A stretch of 64,000 bases of DNA from Actinomycetota bacterium (GCA_020160915.1 JAIUPK010000003.1:372001-436000); one strand, 5' to 3'; positions 39,823 through 48,576 are shown, counted from the first letter of the stretch. Notes: a model not told the origin generated them from the sequence alone. Numbers and translations: made by a program.

Positions 39823-39858
39823 GTTCCCACCCTAGGCGCGCGAACACCACCCGCACGA

Positions 39859-39872
39859 AGGACTTAAGTCAC
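39859..39872. promoter_or_regulatory. DosR/DevR-like box upstream of pta-ackA
   Basis: AGGACTTAAGTCAC contains the perfect 10-bp palindrome GACTTAAGTC and matches 12 of 14 positions of GGGACTWWAGTCCC, the DosR dormancy box known from mycobacteria. It lies 37-50 bp before the pta start. No DosR gene is visible in the window, so the assignment is inference. Confidence 0.4.
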
Positions 39873-40009
39873 GCGGGCCGCGGGAGATGCCGCGGCGGGG
39901 GCTGGCAGAAAGCGGGGGGAGTAAGCCGCCAATCTCGGGAAGTCTCTTACACAGCCGAGCATCGCGAGGCATCGGGCGCAGCGAAGCTGCTTGCCCGAAA
40001 AACAATAGA

Positions 40010-40097
40010 GACCCCTCGCGCACCCGCCAGAGCCCGGTTACCCTTGCTACGTTTCCGTCCTGGGGGAGTTGGCCTGGATGGCGCCACGCGAGGAGCC
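40010..40097 (-). ncRNA. ffs: Signal recognition particle RNA (4.5S, small bacterial type)
   Basis: On the minus strand the helix 8 core CAGGACGGAAACGTAGCAAG with its GGAA tetraloop and asymmetric bulge is followed by GGTAACCGGGCTCTGGCGGG, as in actinobacterial SRP RNAs. The ends CCTCGCG and CGCGAGG pair. TATTGTTTTT follows the 3' end as a terminator-like tract. It binds Ffh to target nascent membrane proteins. Ends are estimated to within a few bases. Confidence 0.9.
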
Positions 40098-40185
40098 ATC
40101 ACCGATTCTATCCCGCGACAGGCGGGAGCGCTTCGACCGGCTATGATTCCATGAGGCATTCCGCGAAGCTGCGGGGTGCTCGCCA

Positions 40186-40270
40186 GGAGAATTCGCCTAG
40201 TGGCCTATGGCGCACGCTTGGAAAGCGTGTTGGGTGAAAGCCCTCGGGGGTTCGAATCCCCCATTCTCCG
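40186..40270 (+). tRNA. tRNA-Ser (GGA anticodon)
   Basis: This 85-nt class II tRNA has acceptor GGAGAAT/ATTCTCC, anticodon stem CACGC/GCGTG with loop TTGGAAA (anticodon GGA), a long variable arm and T loop TTCGAAT. CCA is not encoded. Together with the SRP RNA it fills most of the gene-free stretch 39823-40317. Confidence 0.96.
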
Positions 40271-40317
40271 CTGACGCACCAGATACTGATTCACGTTTCT
40301 TATACCGTGGGGGCACA

Positions 40318-40956
40318 GTGGTCGACGCAAGCCAGATGGCCAGCACGACCGTCCGGGTCGCTGCGCGCGGCTCGGTGCTTCGAAACACGATCTACGCGGC
40401 CGTCGCCGCGGGCATCCCCCTGTTCGGCGTGCTGTACTGGCTGTCACTTGCTCAGGGCAACTGGCTGCGCGTGCTCGTCGTTCAGGCGATCTACGTCGGT
40501 CTCTTCGCGCTCATCGCGGTGCGCCACTTCGGCGCCTACGTCGAGGTGACCTCGACCACGGTCACCAAGCAGGCGCTGTTCGTGCGCAGCACGCTCGACC
40601 GATCGGATGTGGCATCCAGCTACCTTGTCGACACCCACGCCTCGAATTCGGCCGAGTTGCTGCCGCAGCTGCTGGTGCTCGATGCCACGGGCGGGCGGCT
40701 GATGCGGATGCGCGGCACGTTCTGGTCGCGCGACGACATGCTGCGCATCGCCGAGGCGATCGGAGCTCCGCTGACCGTGGAGACCCAGCCGATGACGTTG
40801 AAGGAGTTCTACGCCCTGCGACCCGGCACCGCCTATTGGTACGAGGGCAAACTGTCGCTCGCCATCGCGGGCATCGTTCTCGCGTTCGGATTCGCCTATG
40901 TCGCAGTCACCTGGTTGATGGCGGCGATCGGCGTGCCGAGCGTGTGGAGCCTGTGA
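40318..40956 (+). CDS. Membrane protein of unknown function, first of a paralogous pair
   Basis: This ~212-aa protein has two N-terminal membrane helices (IYAAVAAGIPLFGVLYWLSLAQGNWLRVLVVQAIYVGLFALIAV), a soluble middle part and a C-terminal helix. The middle part (YVEVTSTTVTKQALF..., LMRMRGTFWSRDDMLRIAEAIG) looks like a PH-type membrane-protein domain, but I cannot name the family. GTG 40318 is preceded by GGGGG; ATG 40336 is an alternative. It overlaps the next gene by 4 bp, its paralogue. Confidence 0.8.
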   Translation: MVDASQMASTTVRVAARGSVLRNTIYAAVAAGIPLFGVLYWLSLAQGNWLRVLVVQAIYVGLFALIAVRHFGAYVEVTSTTVTKQALFVRSTLDRSDVASSYLVDTHASNSAELLPQLLVLDATGGRLMRMRGTFWSRDDMLRIAEAIGAPLTVETQPMTLKEFYALRPGTAYWYEGKLSLAIAGIVLAFGFAYVAVTWLMAAIGVPSVWSL

Positions 40957-41558
40957 CCGGCGTGAAGCGCTTGCGGCCGCACAGCCACCTCTTCCGGGAG
41001 GGGATCATTGCCGTCATTCTCTTCATGACGCCGGTGTTCGTCGTGCTCTACGTGATCACCCTCAGCAACGGACGCTGGCTCGCGGTGTTCGTACTCCAAG
41101 TCATCGTTACCCTCCTGGTCGTGCTGGCCGCGTGGGGGTACTTCGGGGTCGCCATCTGGGTGAGCCCCGAGGCGATCTCTGAACGCGGATTCTTCGGCGG
41201 GAAGACCACGTTCGCCCGCGAGCAACTCGGCTCGATCGTGATCGCCGAAACCCAGACGGCGTCGAGCGCGGAGACGACCACGCAACTCTTCGTGTGCGAC
41301 GCGGACGGCAAGGGGCTGGTGAGGATGCGCGGTCAATTCTGGAGCCGCGAGAACATGGAACTGGTGCGCACGACGCTCGACCTGCCGGCCACCGAGTTCG
41401 ACGACGCCGTCACGACCCGGGAGCTGCGCCGCGACTTCCCGCAACTGCTCTACGGCTTCGAACGGCACCCGGTGCTCGCCGCCCTCGTCTTCACCGCCGC
41501 GATCGTCGTCGTGGCGGGCCTGGTCATGGGATTCCTGTTCCTCGCAGGCGTGCGGTGA
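40953..41558 (+). CDS. Membrane protein of unknown function, second of the pair
   Basis: This 201-aa protein has the same plan as its neighbour: two N-terminal helices (GIIAVILFMTPVFVVLYVITLSNGRWLAVFVLQVIVTLLVVLAAWGYFGV), a soluble domain with LVRMRGQFWSRENMELVRTTL, and a C-terminal helix. The R-M-R-G-x-F-W-S-R-x-x-M block is shared by both. The start GTG at 40953 overlaps the upstream stop (GTGA). Function is unknown. Confidence 0.82.
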   Translation: MTGVKRLRPHSHLFREGIIAVILFMTPVFVVLYVITLSNGRWLAVFVLQVIVTLLVVLAAWGYFGVAIWVSPEAISERGFFGGKTTFAREQLGSIVIAETQTASSAETTTQLFVCDADGKGLVRMRGQFWSRENMELVRTTLDLPATEFDDAVTTRELRRDFPQLLYGFERHPVLAALVFTAAIVVVAGLVMGFLFLAGVR

Positions 41559-41565
41559 CCCTCCG

Positions 41566-43335
41566 CTACTTGCGCTTGAGGGTGGAGAAGATCCCCCGCA
41601 GCACTTCCCGCACGACGGTCTGACCCCCGCGCGAACCGAGGAAGTCACCGATCGGGTTGTCATCCCGACGGGTCGTGCGTGTGGTCGTGCGGGTGGTGGT
41701 CTTGGGCTTGGATGAGCGCTCCATGTCGCGCACGGCCCGGTCGTAGTCCGCCTTGACCTTCGCCGCCTCGCGCGCCTGCGCGGCGGCCACCTTGTCCGCC
41801 TCGCGGCGGGCATCCGCTTCGGCCGCAGCGTTCATCTTGACCGCGAGGATCTCGCGCGCGGAGTCGCGATCGACGACCGTGCCGTAGGTGCCGTAGAGCG
41901 GGGACGCGTCGACGGTAGCCTGCATCCGATCGGCAGGGGTCGGCGCCATCGACCCCTGCGGGGCTCGTAGACGCGTCCACGCCACAGGAGATGGCGCACC
42001 CTTCTCGTTCATCACCGTGATTATCGCCTCGCCGATGGCGAGTTCGGTGAGCACCTGCTTCAGGTCGTAGCCCGAGGTCGGGTAGGTCGACACCGTGGCC
42101 TTCAGCGCCTTGGCGTCGTCGGGCGTGTGCGCGCGCAACTGGTGCTGCACGCGCGACCCGATCTGGGCGAGCACGTCGGCGGGCACATCCTTGGGCGTCT
42201 GAGTGACGAAGAAGATGCCGACACCCTTCGAGCGGATCAGCCGGATCGTCTGGGTGATCGAGTCGATGAAGTCCTTGGATGCTCCGTTGAAGAGCAGGTG
42301 CGCCTCGTCGAAGAAGAACACCAGCTTCGGCTTGTCGATGTCACCGACCTCGGGCAGATCGTTGAACAGGTCGGCCAGCAGCCACATGAGGAAGGTCGAG
42401 AACAGCGCCGGCTTGTCCTGAACTCCCGGGATCTCGAGCAGGCTCACGATGCCCTTGCCCTGATCGTTGGTGCGCAGGAACAGCGCCGTGTCGATCTCGG
42501 GCTCCCCGAAGAAGACGTCGGCACCCTGGTCGGCGAACGAGATCAGCTCTCTCAGGATGACCCCCGCCGTCGCACCGCTCAGCCCGCCGAGGCTCTTCAG
42601 CTCGGGCTTGCCCTCGTCGCTGACGAGCCACTGGAGCACGGCGCGCAGGTCGCTGAGATCCACGAGCGGCAGGCCGGCCTGGTCGGCGTAGTGGAACACG
42701 AGTCCGAGGCTCGACTCCTGCGTCGGGTTGAGACCCAACACCTTGGAGAGCAGCAGCGGACCGAAGCTCGACACGGTGGCGCGGATGGGAACACCGATGC
42801 CCTGACCGCCGAGCGTGTAGTACTCGGTGGGGGTCGCGCTCGCCTTCCAGTGCTGGCCGATCGACCTGGTGCGATCGAGAAGCTTGTCGTTGGACTCCCC
42901 CGGGCTCGCGATGCCCGACAGGTCGCCCTTGATGTCGGCAGCGAAGACCGGCACTCCGTTGGCGGAGAGCTGCTCGGCGAGCACCTGCAGGGTCTTGGTC
43001 TTGCCGGTTCCGGTGGCACCGGCCACCAGTCCGTGGCGATTGACCATGGCGATCGGGATGCGCACGGGCACGTCGGGAAGCGGACCACCGTTGACCAGCG
43101 CTCCCATCTCCAGCGCGGGGCCATCGAAGGCGTAGCCGGCGCGGATGCTCGCGACCTCGTCGGCGGCCAGGGGGCCGTCCGTCGATCTCGTCTTGGCTGC
43201 TACGGAGGGCGTCTCGACAGGCTCGACCACCGCCGGTGTAGCTGCGGCCGCCGCCGCGGTTGCGGCCGCGAGGGCCGCCTCGGCCTCGGCCAGGGCCTTC
43301 TTGGCGGCCTCTACTTGTGCTGCGGCATCCGTCAT
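41566..43335 (-). CDS. HerA-like / DUF853 ATPase
   Basis: This 589-aa protein has an N-terminal Ala-rich coiled segment, a VVEPVETP repeat-derived stretch (about residues 36-43), then a P-loop ATPase core (GLVAGATGTGKTKTLQVLAEQL; VFFFDEAHLLF) of the HerA/FtsK-like helicase group and a basic Thr/Arg-rich tail. DUF853 proteins are widespread with poorly known roles, possibly in DNA processing. No NurA-like nuclease is adjacent. Confidence 0.9.
   Translation of the reverse strand: MTDAAAQVEAAKKALAEAEAALAAATAAAAAATPAVVEPVETPSVAAKTRSTDGPLAADEVASIRAGYAFDGPALEMGALVNGGPLPDVPVRIPIAMVNRHGLVAGATGTGKTKTLQVLAEQLSANGVPVFAADIKGDLSGIASPGESNDKLLDRTRSIGQHWKASATPTEYYTLGGQGIGVPIRATVSSFGPLLLSKVLGLNPTQESSLGLVFHYADQAGLPLVDLSDLRAVLQWLVSDEGKPELKSLGGLSGATAGVILRELISFADQGADVFFGEPEIDTALFLRTNDQGKGIVSLLEIPGVQDKPALFSTFLMWLLADLFNDLPEVGDIDKPKLVFFFDEAHLLFNGASKDFIDSITQTIRLIRSKGVGIFFVTQTPKDVPADVLAQIGSRVQHQLRAHTPDDAKALKATVSTYPTSGYDLKQVLTELAIGEAIITVMNEKGAPSPVAWTRLRAPQGSMAPTPADRMQATVDASPLYGTYGTVVDRDSAREILAVKMNAAAEADARREADKVAAAQAREAAKVKADYDRAVRDMERSSKPKTTTRTTTRTTRRDDNPIGDFLGSRGGQTVVREVLRGIFSTLKRK
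43203..43232. repeat. TCTCGACAGGCTCGACCACCG element inside the HerA-like gene
   Basis: The element, read on the minus strand, encodes VVEPVETP between an Ala-rich linker and the conserved core. It is the canonical form of the repeat also seen in pta and dnaX. Confidence 0.75.
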
Positions 43336-43364
43336 GCAGCCAGTGTATTGATGCCGTCTCGTTC

Positions 43365-43453
43365 ATAACTCCTGCAGAACGGCGTCCTGCCCCCGCACGA
43401 GCGCCCAAGTCTCGGGCTGCGCGCTCGTGTCACCGGCAATCTGCAGGAGTTAT
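43365..43453. repeat. ATAACTCCTGCAG palindromic element, copy A
   Basis: ATAACTCCTGCAG (43365-43377) and CTGCAGGAGTTAT (43441-43453) are perfect 13-bp terminal inverted repeats; inside, CACGAGCGC and GCGCTCGTG form a second stem. It fills most of the gap between the HerA-like ATPase and the GNAT gene and shares its ends with 48577-48662. Confidence 0.88.
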
Positions 43454-43491
43454 CGACACGATGCGGCGATCGGCAAGCACCGCGGAGGGAC

Positions 43492-44076
43492 TCAGCTGGT
43501 CGAGATGCCGAGGGTTCCCGACGGCAGTTCGACGAAGCCCAGCCGATCGTAGAACGCGCGGGCGGGGAGGTTCGCGGGATCCATGGTCAGATGCAGGCCC
43601 GGGATTCCGCGGCGCGCCAATTCGGCCCGCAGCGTGTCGATCAGCGCACGTCCGCACCCCTGCCCCTGGAGCTCGGGGAGCAGGTCGATGTGCAGGTGCG
43701 CCGGGAACTGGTCGACCTCCGGCACGAGCATCCGCTCGGGACCGACTCCCATCGCGACGATCGGAGCGTCGGTGGGAGAGGGTTCGGGGTACTTGGATGT
43801 GAAAGCCGGCACCCACTCCTGGCGCACCCGCTCCACGAATGCGCGAGTGTCGGCTGCTGCGATCACGTAGCCGGCGACCCGGTCGCCAACGTCGACCACG
43901 AACGCGAGGTCGGGTTGGAACGCGAGGTAGGGCCCGGCGAACACGTCGGGCATGAGGTCATCGCTGGAGTAGATGCCCGTAGCATCCCCACCGGCAGCGG
44001 CCGTGCGCACGCACACGTCGTAGACGTCAGCTCGGTCGGCTGGGCGGTAGAGCCGGATCTCGACAGGCTCGATCAC
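43492..44076 (-). CDS. GNAT-family N-acetyltransferase
   Basis: This 194-aa protein has motif A LHIDLLPELQGQGCGRALIDTL (acetyl-CoA pyrophosphate loop Q-G-Q-G-C-G) and motif B NLPARAFYDRLGFVELP. The acceptor is unknown; some close relatives are annotated near sugar or amino-acid genes. The predicted start (GTG, MIEPVEIRLYRP) lies inside a degenerate repeat, so its N-terminus may have been donated by the repeat. Confidence 0.88.
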   Translation of the reverse strand: MIEPVEIRLYRPADRADVYDVCVRTAAAGGDATGIYSSDDLMPDVFAGPYLAFQPDLAFVVDVGDRVAGYVIAAADTRAFVERVRQEWVPAFTSKYPEPSPTDAPIVAMGVGPERMLVPEVDQFPAHLHIDLLPELQGQGCGRALIDTLRAELARRGIPGLHLTMDPANLPARAFYDRLGFVELPSGTLGISTS

Positions 44077-44124
44077 CGGTGTATCGCCTCGATCACCGGT
44101 GTGACCCCTCGACCACCGGTGCGC
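44058..44124. repeat. Degenerate TCGA(T/C)CACCGGTG repeats before the GNAT gene
   Basis: CTCGACAGGCTCGATCACCGGTG is followed by two further TCGATCACCGGTG / TCGACCACCGGTG units. They fill the gap after the saccharopine-dehydrogenase-like gene and run into the first GNAT codons. Confidence 0.75.
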
Positions 44125-45390
44125 TCACCCCTCGCGCAGGCCCCAGGGCTGACCGTAGCCGCCCTCGGCGACCGGCAGAGCCATGAGGTCGAGGAACGGC
44201 TTCGCGTCGAAAGCCTCCGGCCCGAGCACGCCGGTTCCGGTCCATGCGCCGGTCGACAGCAGCTCGAGCGCGATCACCGGGTTGAGGGCGGTCTGCCAGA
44301 CGACGCACTGGCTCTCGTACTCGGCCATCGTCCACTCGTTGTCGCTCACGTGATAGAGGTAGACCTCACGCGCTTCTCCGTCGACGCCTGTGCCGGTGAC
44401 CCAGAGGCCGGCGCAAGTCTTGCCGGTCATCCGCGGCCCGAGAGTTGCGGGGTCGGGCAGACCGGCCGCGACGACGTCGCGCGGGGCGACCATGACCGGG
44501 CCGTTCGCCGAGCGCACCTTGAGCGGCTCGGTCTTGTCGAGCCCCAGCTGGTGCAGGGTCTTGAGGATGCCGATGAACTCGTTACCCAACCCGTACTTGA
44601 ACGTGACGCGCTTGGCGTCGACCCAGCGCGGCATGAGCAGCACTTCCTCGTGCTCGACATTGACGCACTCGACAGGGCCGATGCCCTCCGGGAACTCGAA
44701 GACCTCGGGCTCGCTGAACGGCGGTGTCGTGTACCAGCCGCGATCCTTCTCCCAGATCACCGGCGGGTTGAGGCACTCCTCGATGGTCGTCCAGATCGAG
44801 AAGCTGGGGGCGAAGATCTCGTTACCCGCCTCGTCGCGCACCACGAGGTTCGCGCCGTCGCGGGTGCCGAGCTCGTCGATCTCGCTGAACAGGTGATCGG
44901 CCGCGTACCGCGCGAACACGTCGCTGAGTCCGGGCTCGACACCCATCCCCACGAGCGCGAGGCGACCGGCGGTCTCCCAGTCGGGCGCCTGAGCGAACTG
45001 GTCGTCACCCAGCTTGACGCCGGTCTCCTCATGCGGGTTCGTCGGATGCGGCTCGGACAGGCTCATGGCCATGTCGAGGTAATCGGCACCCGCGGCGAGC
45101 GCCCCCGCGAAGATCGTGGGCACGAACTTGGGTTCGACGGCGTTCATGACATGGGTTGCGCCGTGCTCCCGCGCGACGGATGCCACGCTGTCGGGGTTCG
45201 ACGCATCGATCTGCGCCGCGACGAATCGGCCGCCCTGAGTGCCGTGCTTCGCCTCGATCCACGAGATGGTGCGCTCGGCACGGGACAGGTCGTAGTCACT
45301 GACGATCATGGTCTCGAAGAAGTCGCGACGGGCCGCGATCTTCGCGATGGCGTCACCGACGCCGCCGGCGCCGACAAGGAGGATTCTCAT
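44125..45390 (-). CDS. Saccharopine dehydrogenase-family oxidoreductase
   Basis: This 421-aa protein has an N-terminal Rossmann motif ILLVGAGGVGDAIAKIAARR and the saccharopine-dehydrogenase C-terminal domain (ALVGMGVEPGLSDVFARYA...). Family members include saccharopine and carboxynorspermidine dehydrogenases; the exact substrate is not clear from sequence. It overlaps the PAP2 gene by 4 bp and is probably co-transcribed with it. Confidence 0.88.
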   Translation of the reverse strand: MRILLVGAGGVGDAIAKIAARRDFFETMIVSDYDLSRAERTISWIEAKHGTQGGRFVAAQIDASNPDSVASVAREHGATHVMNAVEPKFVPTIFAGALAAGADYLDMAMSLSEPHPTNPHEETGVKLGDDQFAQAPDWETAGRLALVGMGVEPGLSDVFARYAADHLFSEIDELGTRDGANLVVRDEAGNEIFAPSFSIWTTIEECLNPPVIWEKDRGWYTTPPFSEPEVFEFPEGIGPVECVNVEHEEVLLMPRWVDAKRVTFKYGLGNEFIGILKTLHQLGLDKTEPLKVRSANGPVMVAPRDVVAAGLPDPATLGPRMTGKTCAGLWVTGTGVDGEAREVYLYHVSDNEWTMAEYESQCVVWQTALNPVIALELLSTGAWTGTGVLGPEAFDAKPFLDLMALPVAEGGYGQPWGLREG

Positions 45391-46037
45391 GGCTCGACGC
45401 TATCGGGACTCGACGCTCGCCGCCACGAATCATCCCCAAGACGCGGCGCGAAAGCGGCGAAGAGAATCACCGAAACCCCAGCACCGAGAAGCGCGCCGCC
45501 CACCGTGTCGCTGACCCAGTGGGCGCCGAGATAGGTGCGACTGAGCGCCATGACGAGCACGTACACGGCCCCCGCGACCCACACCCACGCCCGCCCGACG
45601 ATGAACGCGATGGCGACGGCGATGGTCGCGGCGTTCGCTACGTGGCCTGAGGGGAACGATCCCGGATCGACGTGCACCAGGATGTCGCTGGGTCGAGCAC
45701 GTCCGAAAGTTACCTTCAGCACCTGCACGAGGACCGCGCTCGTCGCCGAGGCGACCAGGAAGTACAGAGCCGACCAGGGCCGCCTCAACACCATGAGCAG
45801 CACCGTCACAGCGATGGGAACGAGGAGCGTGCCGAACCAACCGCCTCCGAGGAAGTTCATGACGAGCGAAGGAACCAGCCAGATTTGGCTGCGGTGCTCG
45901 ATCACCTCCTCCATCCATTCGGTGTCGAACTTGAATGGACTGGCCCGCACCGTCACAATCACGCCGATCCCGACGACGAGGATCAGGGCGGCAATGCCCG
46001 CGAGCAAGGCGGGGCGACGCGGCGGTGACTGAGTGAT
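45387..46037 (-). CDS. PAP2-family membrane phosphatase
   Basis: This ~217-aa membrane protein carries the three PAP2 motifs: KVTFGRARP, PSGH (in GSFPSGHVANA) and SRTYLGAHWVSD. It likely dephosphorylates lipid phosphates such as undecaprenyl pyrophosphate. AAGGAGG (complement of 46044-46050) lies 6 nt before an ATC at 46035-46037, in frame, giving (M)TQSPPRRPALLAGIAAL; no ATG, GTG or TTG is available there. A TTG at 46007 is the conventional alternative. Confidence 0.86.
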   Translation of the reverse strand: MTQSPPRRPALLAGIAALILVVGIGVIVTVRASPFKFDTEWMEEVIEHRSQIWLVPSLVMNFLGGGWFGTLLVPIAVTVLLMVLRRPWSALYFLVASATSAVLVQVLKVTFGRARPSDILVHVDPGSFPSGHVANAATIAVAIAFIVGRAWVWVAGAVYVLVMALSRTYLGAHWVSDTVGGALLGAGVSVILFAAFAPRLGDDSWRRASSPDSVEP

Positions 46038-46104
46038 GGCGGACCTCCTTCTCGTACGATGGTCATCCGATGGCCACCTCTCTCGCGCTAGCTATGGTAG
46101 GCGC

Positions 46105-47271
46105 ATGGCCACGGATCGAGTCGACAGCGTGCGGCGGCGCAACCTTTCAGTGATTCTTGAGCTTGTACATCGCGGGCAGTCGCCGTCGCGCGCCGACCTC
46201 ACGGCGTTCACCGGGCTCAACCGTTCCACCGTCGGCGCGCTCGTCGCGGAGCTGGCCGCGCTCAACCTCGTTGTCGAGACGGAACCCACTGCCACCAGCC
46301 GGGCAGGTCGACCGTCGCCCAGAGTCGGTCCAGCTGAAGGATTCGCCGTGATTGCGATCAATCCGGAGGTTGATGCCATCACTGCGGGTGTCGTGGGGCT
46401 CGGCGCCCGGGTCGTACAGCGGATTCGACGCGACGTCTCAGCACCCCCTTCGCCGGATGACGCCGCCGCTATCATCGTGGACCTCGTTCGCCAGCTCCGC
46501 GATTCCCACCCGAGCCTCAGACTGGATGCGATCGGCCTGGCGATCCCTGGCCTGGTGCGTGCGGCAGACGGCCACGTGCGGTGGGCACCCCATCTGGGTT
46601 GGCGCGAGGTGCCATTCACCCGGATCGTGCAGGACGCGGTCGGACTGCCCACCTTCGCGGACAATGATGCGACGGTGGGCGCCCATGCCGAGTGGCTGTT
46701 CGGTGCTGGACGTGGGGTGGCCGAGTTGATCTACCTCAACGGGGGCGCGAGCGGAATCGGCGGCGGGGCGGTGGTGCGTGGACAGCCCCTCGGCGGCGCC
46801 CATGGGTACGCAGGGGAATTCGGCCAGAACCGCCCAGGACTCGACGACGCCAGGGACCGAGCCACCCCGCATGGCACCTTGGAGGACGAGGTCAGCCGCG
46901 CACGACTCCTGGCTGTTCTCGGGCTCGAATCCGCCGATGAACCCACGCTGCGGGAAGCGCTCCTCGCAACCACGGATCCTGCCGCACATGACGAAGTCGG
47001 TCGCCAGCAGCGCATTCTCGCAGTTGCACTCGCCAATGCCATCAACGTCTTCAACCCCGAGTTGGTCGTGCTCGGCGGGTTCCTGGCGTCCGTGCTCGAG
47101 TGGGACGCCGATGCTCTCGAGCGAGCCATCCAGTCATCGACGGTTCCGGCAGCATGGGAGGGTGTCACGATCCTTCCTGCCGCGCTGGGCGAGAATCGGC
47201 TGCTGATCGGGGCAGCCGAGCTGGCTTTCGCTCCCTTGCTGAGGGATCCCGGCCGCATCCTCACCAGCTAG
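46105..47271 (+). CDS. xylR: ROK-family repressor of the xylose genes
   Basis: This 388-aa protein has an N-terminal winged helix (RNLSVILELVHRGQSPSRADLTAFTGLNRSTVGALVAEL) and a ROK sugar-kinase-like domain (GLAIPGLVRAADG..., LYFADNDA-like FADNDATVGAHAEW, YLNGGASGIGGG). The zinc-site Cys cluster of ROK kinases is absent. It precedes xylA and xylB, so it is probably the xylose repressor. TATGGT lies 6 nt before the ATG, suggesting a leaderless mRNA. Confidence 0.9.
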   Translation: MATDRVDSVRRRNLSVILELVHRGQSPSRADLTAFTGLNRSTVGALVAELAALNLVVETEPTATSRAGRPSPRVGPAEGFAVIAINPEVDAITAGVVGLGARVVQRIRRDVSAPPSPDDAAAIIVDLVRQLRDSHPSLRLDAIGLAIPGLVRAADGHVRWAPHLGWREVPFTRIVQDAVGLPTFADNDATVGAHAEWLFGAGRGVAELIYLNGGASGIGGGAVVRGQPLGGAHGYAGEFGQNRPGLDDARDRATPHGTLEDEVSRARLLAVLGLESADEPTLREALLATTDPAAHDEVGRQQRILAVALANAINVFNPELVVLGGFLASVLEWDADALERAIQSSTVPAAWEGVTILPAALGENRLLIGAAELAFAPLLRDPGRILTS

Positions 47272-47305
47272 CCCCGACACGTTGCCAACTCAGAATGCAT
47301 GGGAT

Positions 47306-47324
47306 ATGTTGGTGCGCGCAACAT
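47306..47324. promoter_or_regulatory. Candidate XylR operator upstream of xylA
   Basis: ATGTTG and CAACAT form perfect 6-bp arms separated by 7 bp, with a further GAATG/CATTC pair outside. It lies 33 bp before xylA, downstream of its repressor gene, the expected place for control of xylA. Confidence 0.5.
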
Positions 47325-47356
47325 TCGTTCGATGACGAGCCTTCGGGAGACCCACC

Positions 47357-48538
47357 ATGACCACCCCCACCAAATCCGACAAGTTCTCCTTCGGGCTCTG
47401 GACGATCGGCTACAACGGTGCCGACCCGTTCGGCGGCCCCACTCGTGCACCCCTCGACGTGGTGCACGCGGTCGAGAAGCTAGCCGAGCTCGGCGCCTAC
47501 GGCCTGACGTTCCACGACGACGACCTGTATGCGTTCGGCTCAACCGACGCCGAGCGCCAGAAGCAGATCGACCGCCTCACCAAGGCGCTCGCCGACACCG
47601 GCCTGATCATCCCCATGATCACCACCAACCTGTTCAGCCAGCCCGTCTTCAAGGACGGCGGCTTCACCAGCAATGACCGCGCTGTGCGCCGCTTCGCGCT
47701 GCGCAAGGTGCTGCGCAACATCGACCTCGCCGCCGAACTCGGTGCGAAGACGTTCGTGATGTGGGGCGGCCGTGAGGGCGCCGAATACGACGCGGCCAAG
47801 GACATCCGCCAGGCGCTCGAGCGCTACCGCGAGGCCGTCAACCTGCTCGGCGACTACGTCACCGACAAGGGCTACGACCTGCGCTTCGCGATCGAGCCGA
47901 AGCCGAACGAGCCCCGCGGCGACATCCTGCTGCCGACCGTCGGCCACGCCCTCGCGTTCATCAACTCGCTGGAGCGCCCCGAGCTCGTCGGCCTCAACCC
48001 CGAGGTCGGCCACGAGCAGATGGCGGGCCTTAACTTCACCGCCGGCATCGCGCAGGCGCTGTACCACGACAAGCTCTTCCACATCGACCTCAACGGCCAG
48101 CGCGGCATCAAGTACGACCAGGACTTGGTCTTCGGCCACGGCGACCTGCACAACGCCTTTGCGCTCGTCGACCTGCTCGAGAACGGCGGCCCCAACGGAG
48201 GCCAGGCCTACACCGGCCCGCGCCACTTCGACTACAAGCCCAGCCGCACCGAGGACGAGACCGGAGTCTGGGACTCCGCCGCGGCCAACATGCGGACGTA
48301 CCTGCTGCTCAAGGAGCGGGCAGCGGCGTTCCGTGCCGACCCCGAGGTGCAGGCCGCCCTGGCCGCGTCGCGGGTCGACGAACTGTCGCAGCCGACCGCG
48401 CCCGAGGGCTACAAGGCTCTGCTTGCCGACCGTTCGGCGTACGAGGACTTCGACCCGAGCGTCTACTTCAACGGCAAGGGCTTCGGCTTCGTGCGCCTGC
48501 AGCAGTTGGCCACCGAGCACCTCATGGGCGCCCGCTAG
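47357..48538 (+). CDS. xylA: Xylose isomerase
   Basis: This 393-aa class I xylose isomerase has the catalytic His53 in [24 protein letters not shown] (metal-site Glu and substrate contacts), [10 protein letters not shown] and [13 protein letters not shown]. It converts D-xylose to D-xylulose (and glucose to fructose). It lies between the ROK repressor and xylB. Confidence 0.97.
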   Translation: MTTPTKSDKFSFGLWTIGYNGADPFGGPTRAPLDVVHAVEKLAELGAYGLTFHDDDLYAFGSTDAERQKQIDRLTKALADTGLIIPMITTNLFSQPVFKDGGFTSNDRAVRRFALRKVLRNIDLAAELGAKTFVMWGGREGAEYDAAKDIRQALERYREAVNLLGDYVTDKGYDLRFAIEPKPNEPRGDILLPTVGHALAFINSLERPELVGLNPEVGHEQMAGLNFTAGIAQALYHDKLFHIDLNGQRGIKYDQDLVFGHGDLHNAFALVDLLENGGPNGGQAYTGPRHFDYKPSRTEDETGVWDSAAANMRTYLLLKERAAAFRADPEVQAALAASRVDELSQPTAPEGYKALLADRSAYEDFDPSVYFNGKGFGFVRLQQLATEHLMGAR

Positions 48539-48576
48539 CCAATGTCCGCCGTCTCGCACTTCCTCCCCCGCCCCGT

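Noticed and set aside
43591-45534. 647-aa open frame on the plus strand
   Set aside because: It lies antisense across the GNAT and saccharopine-dehydrogenase-like genes, has no recognisable domain, and is expected by chance in GC-rich DNA.
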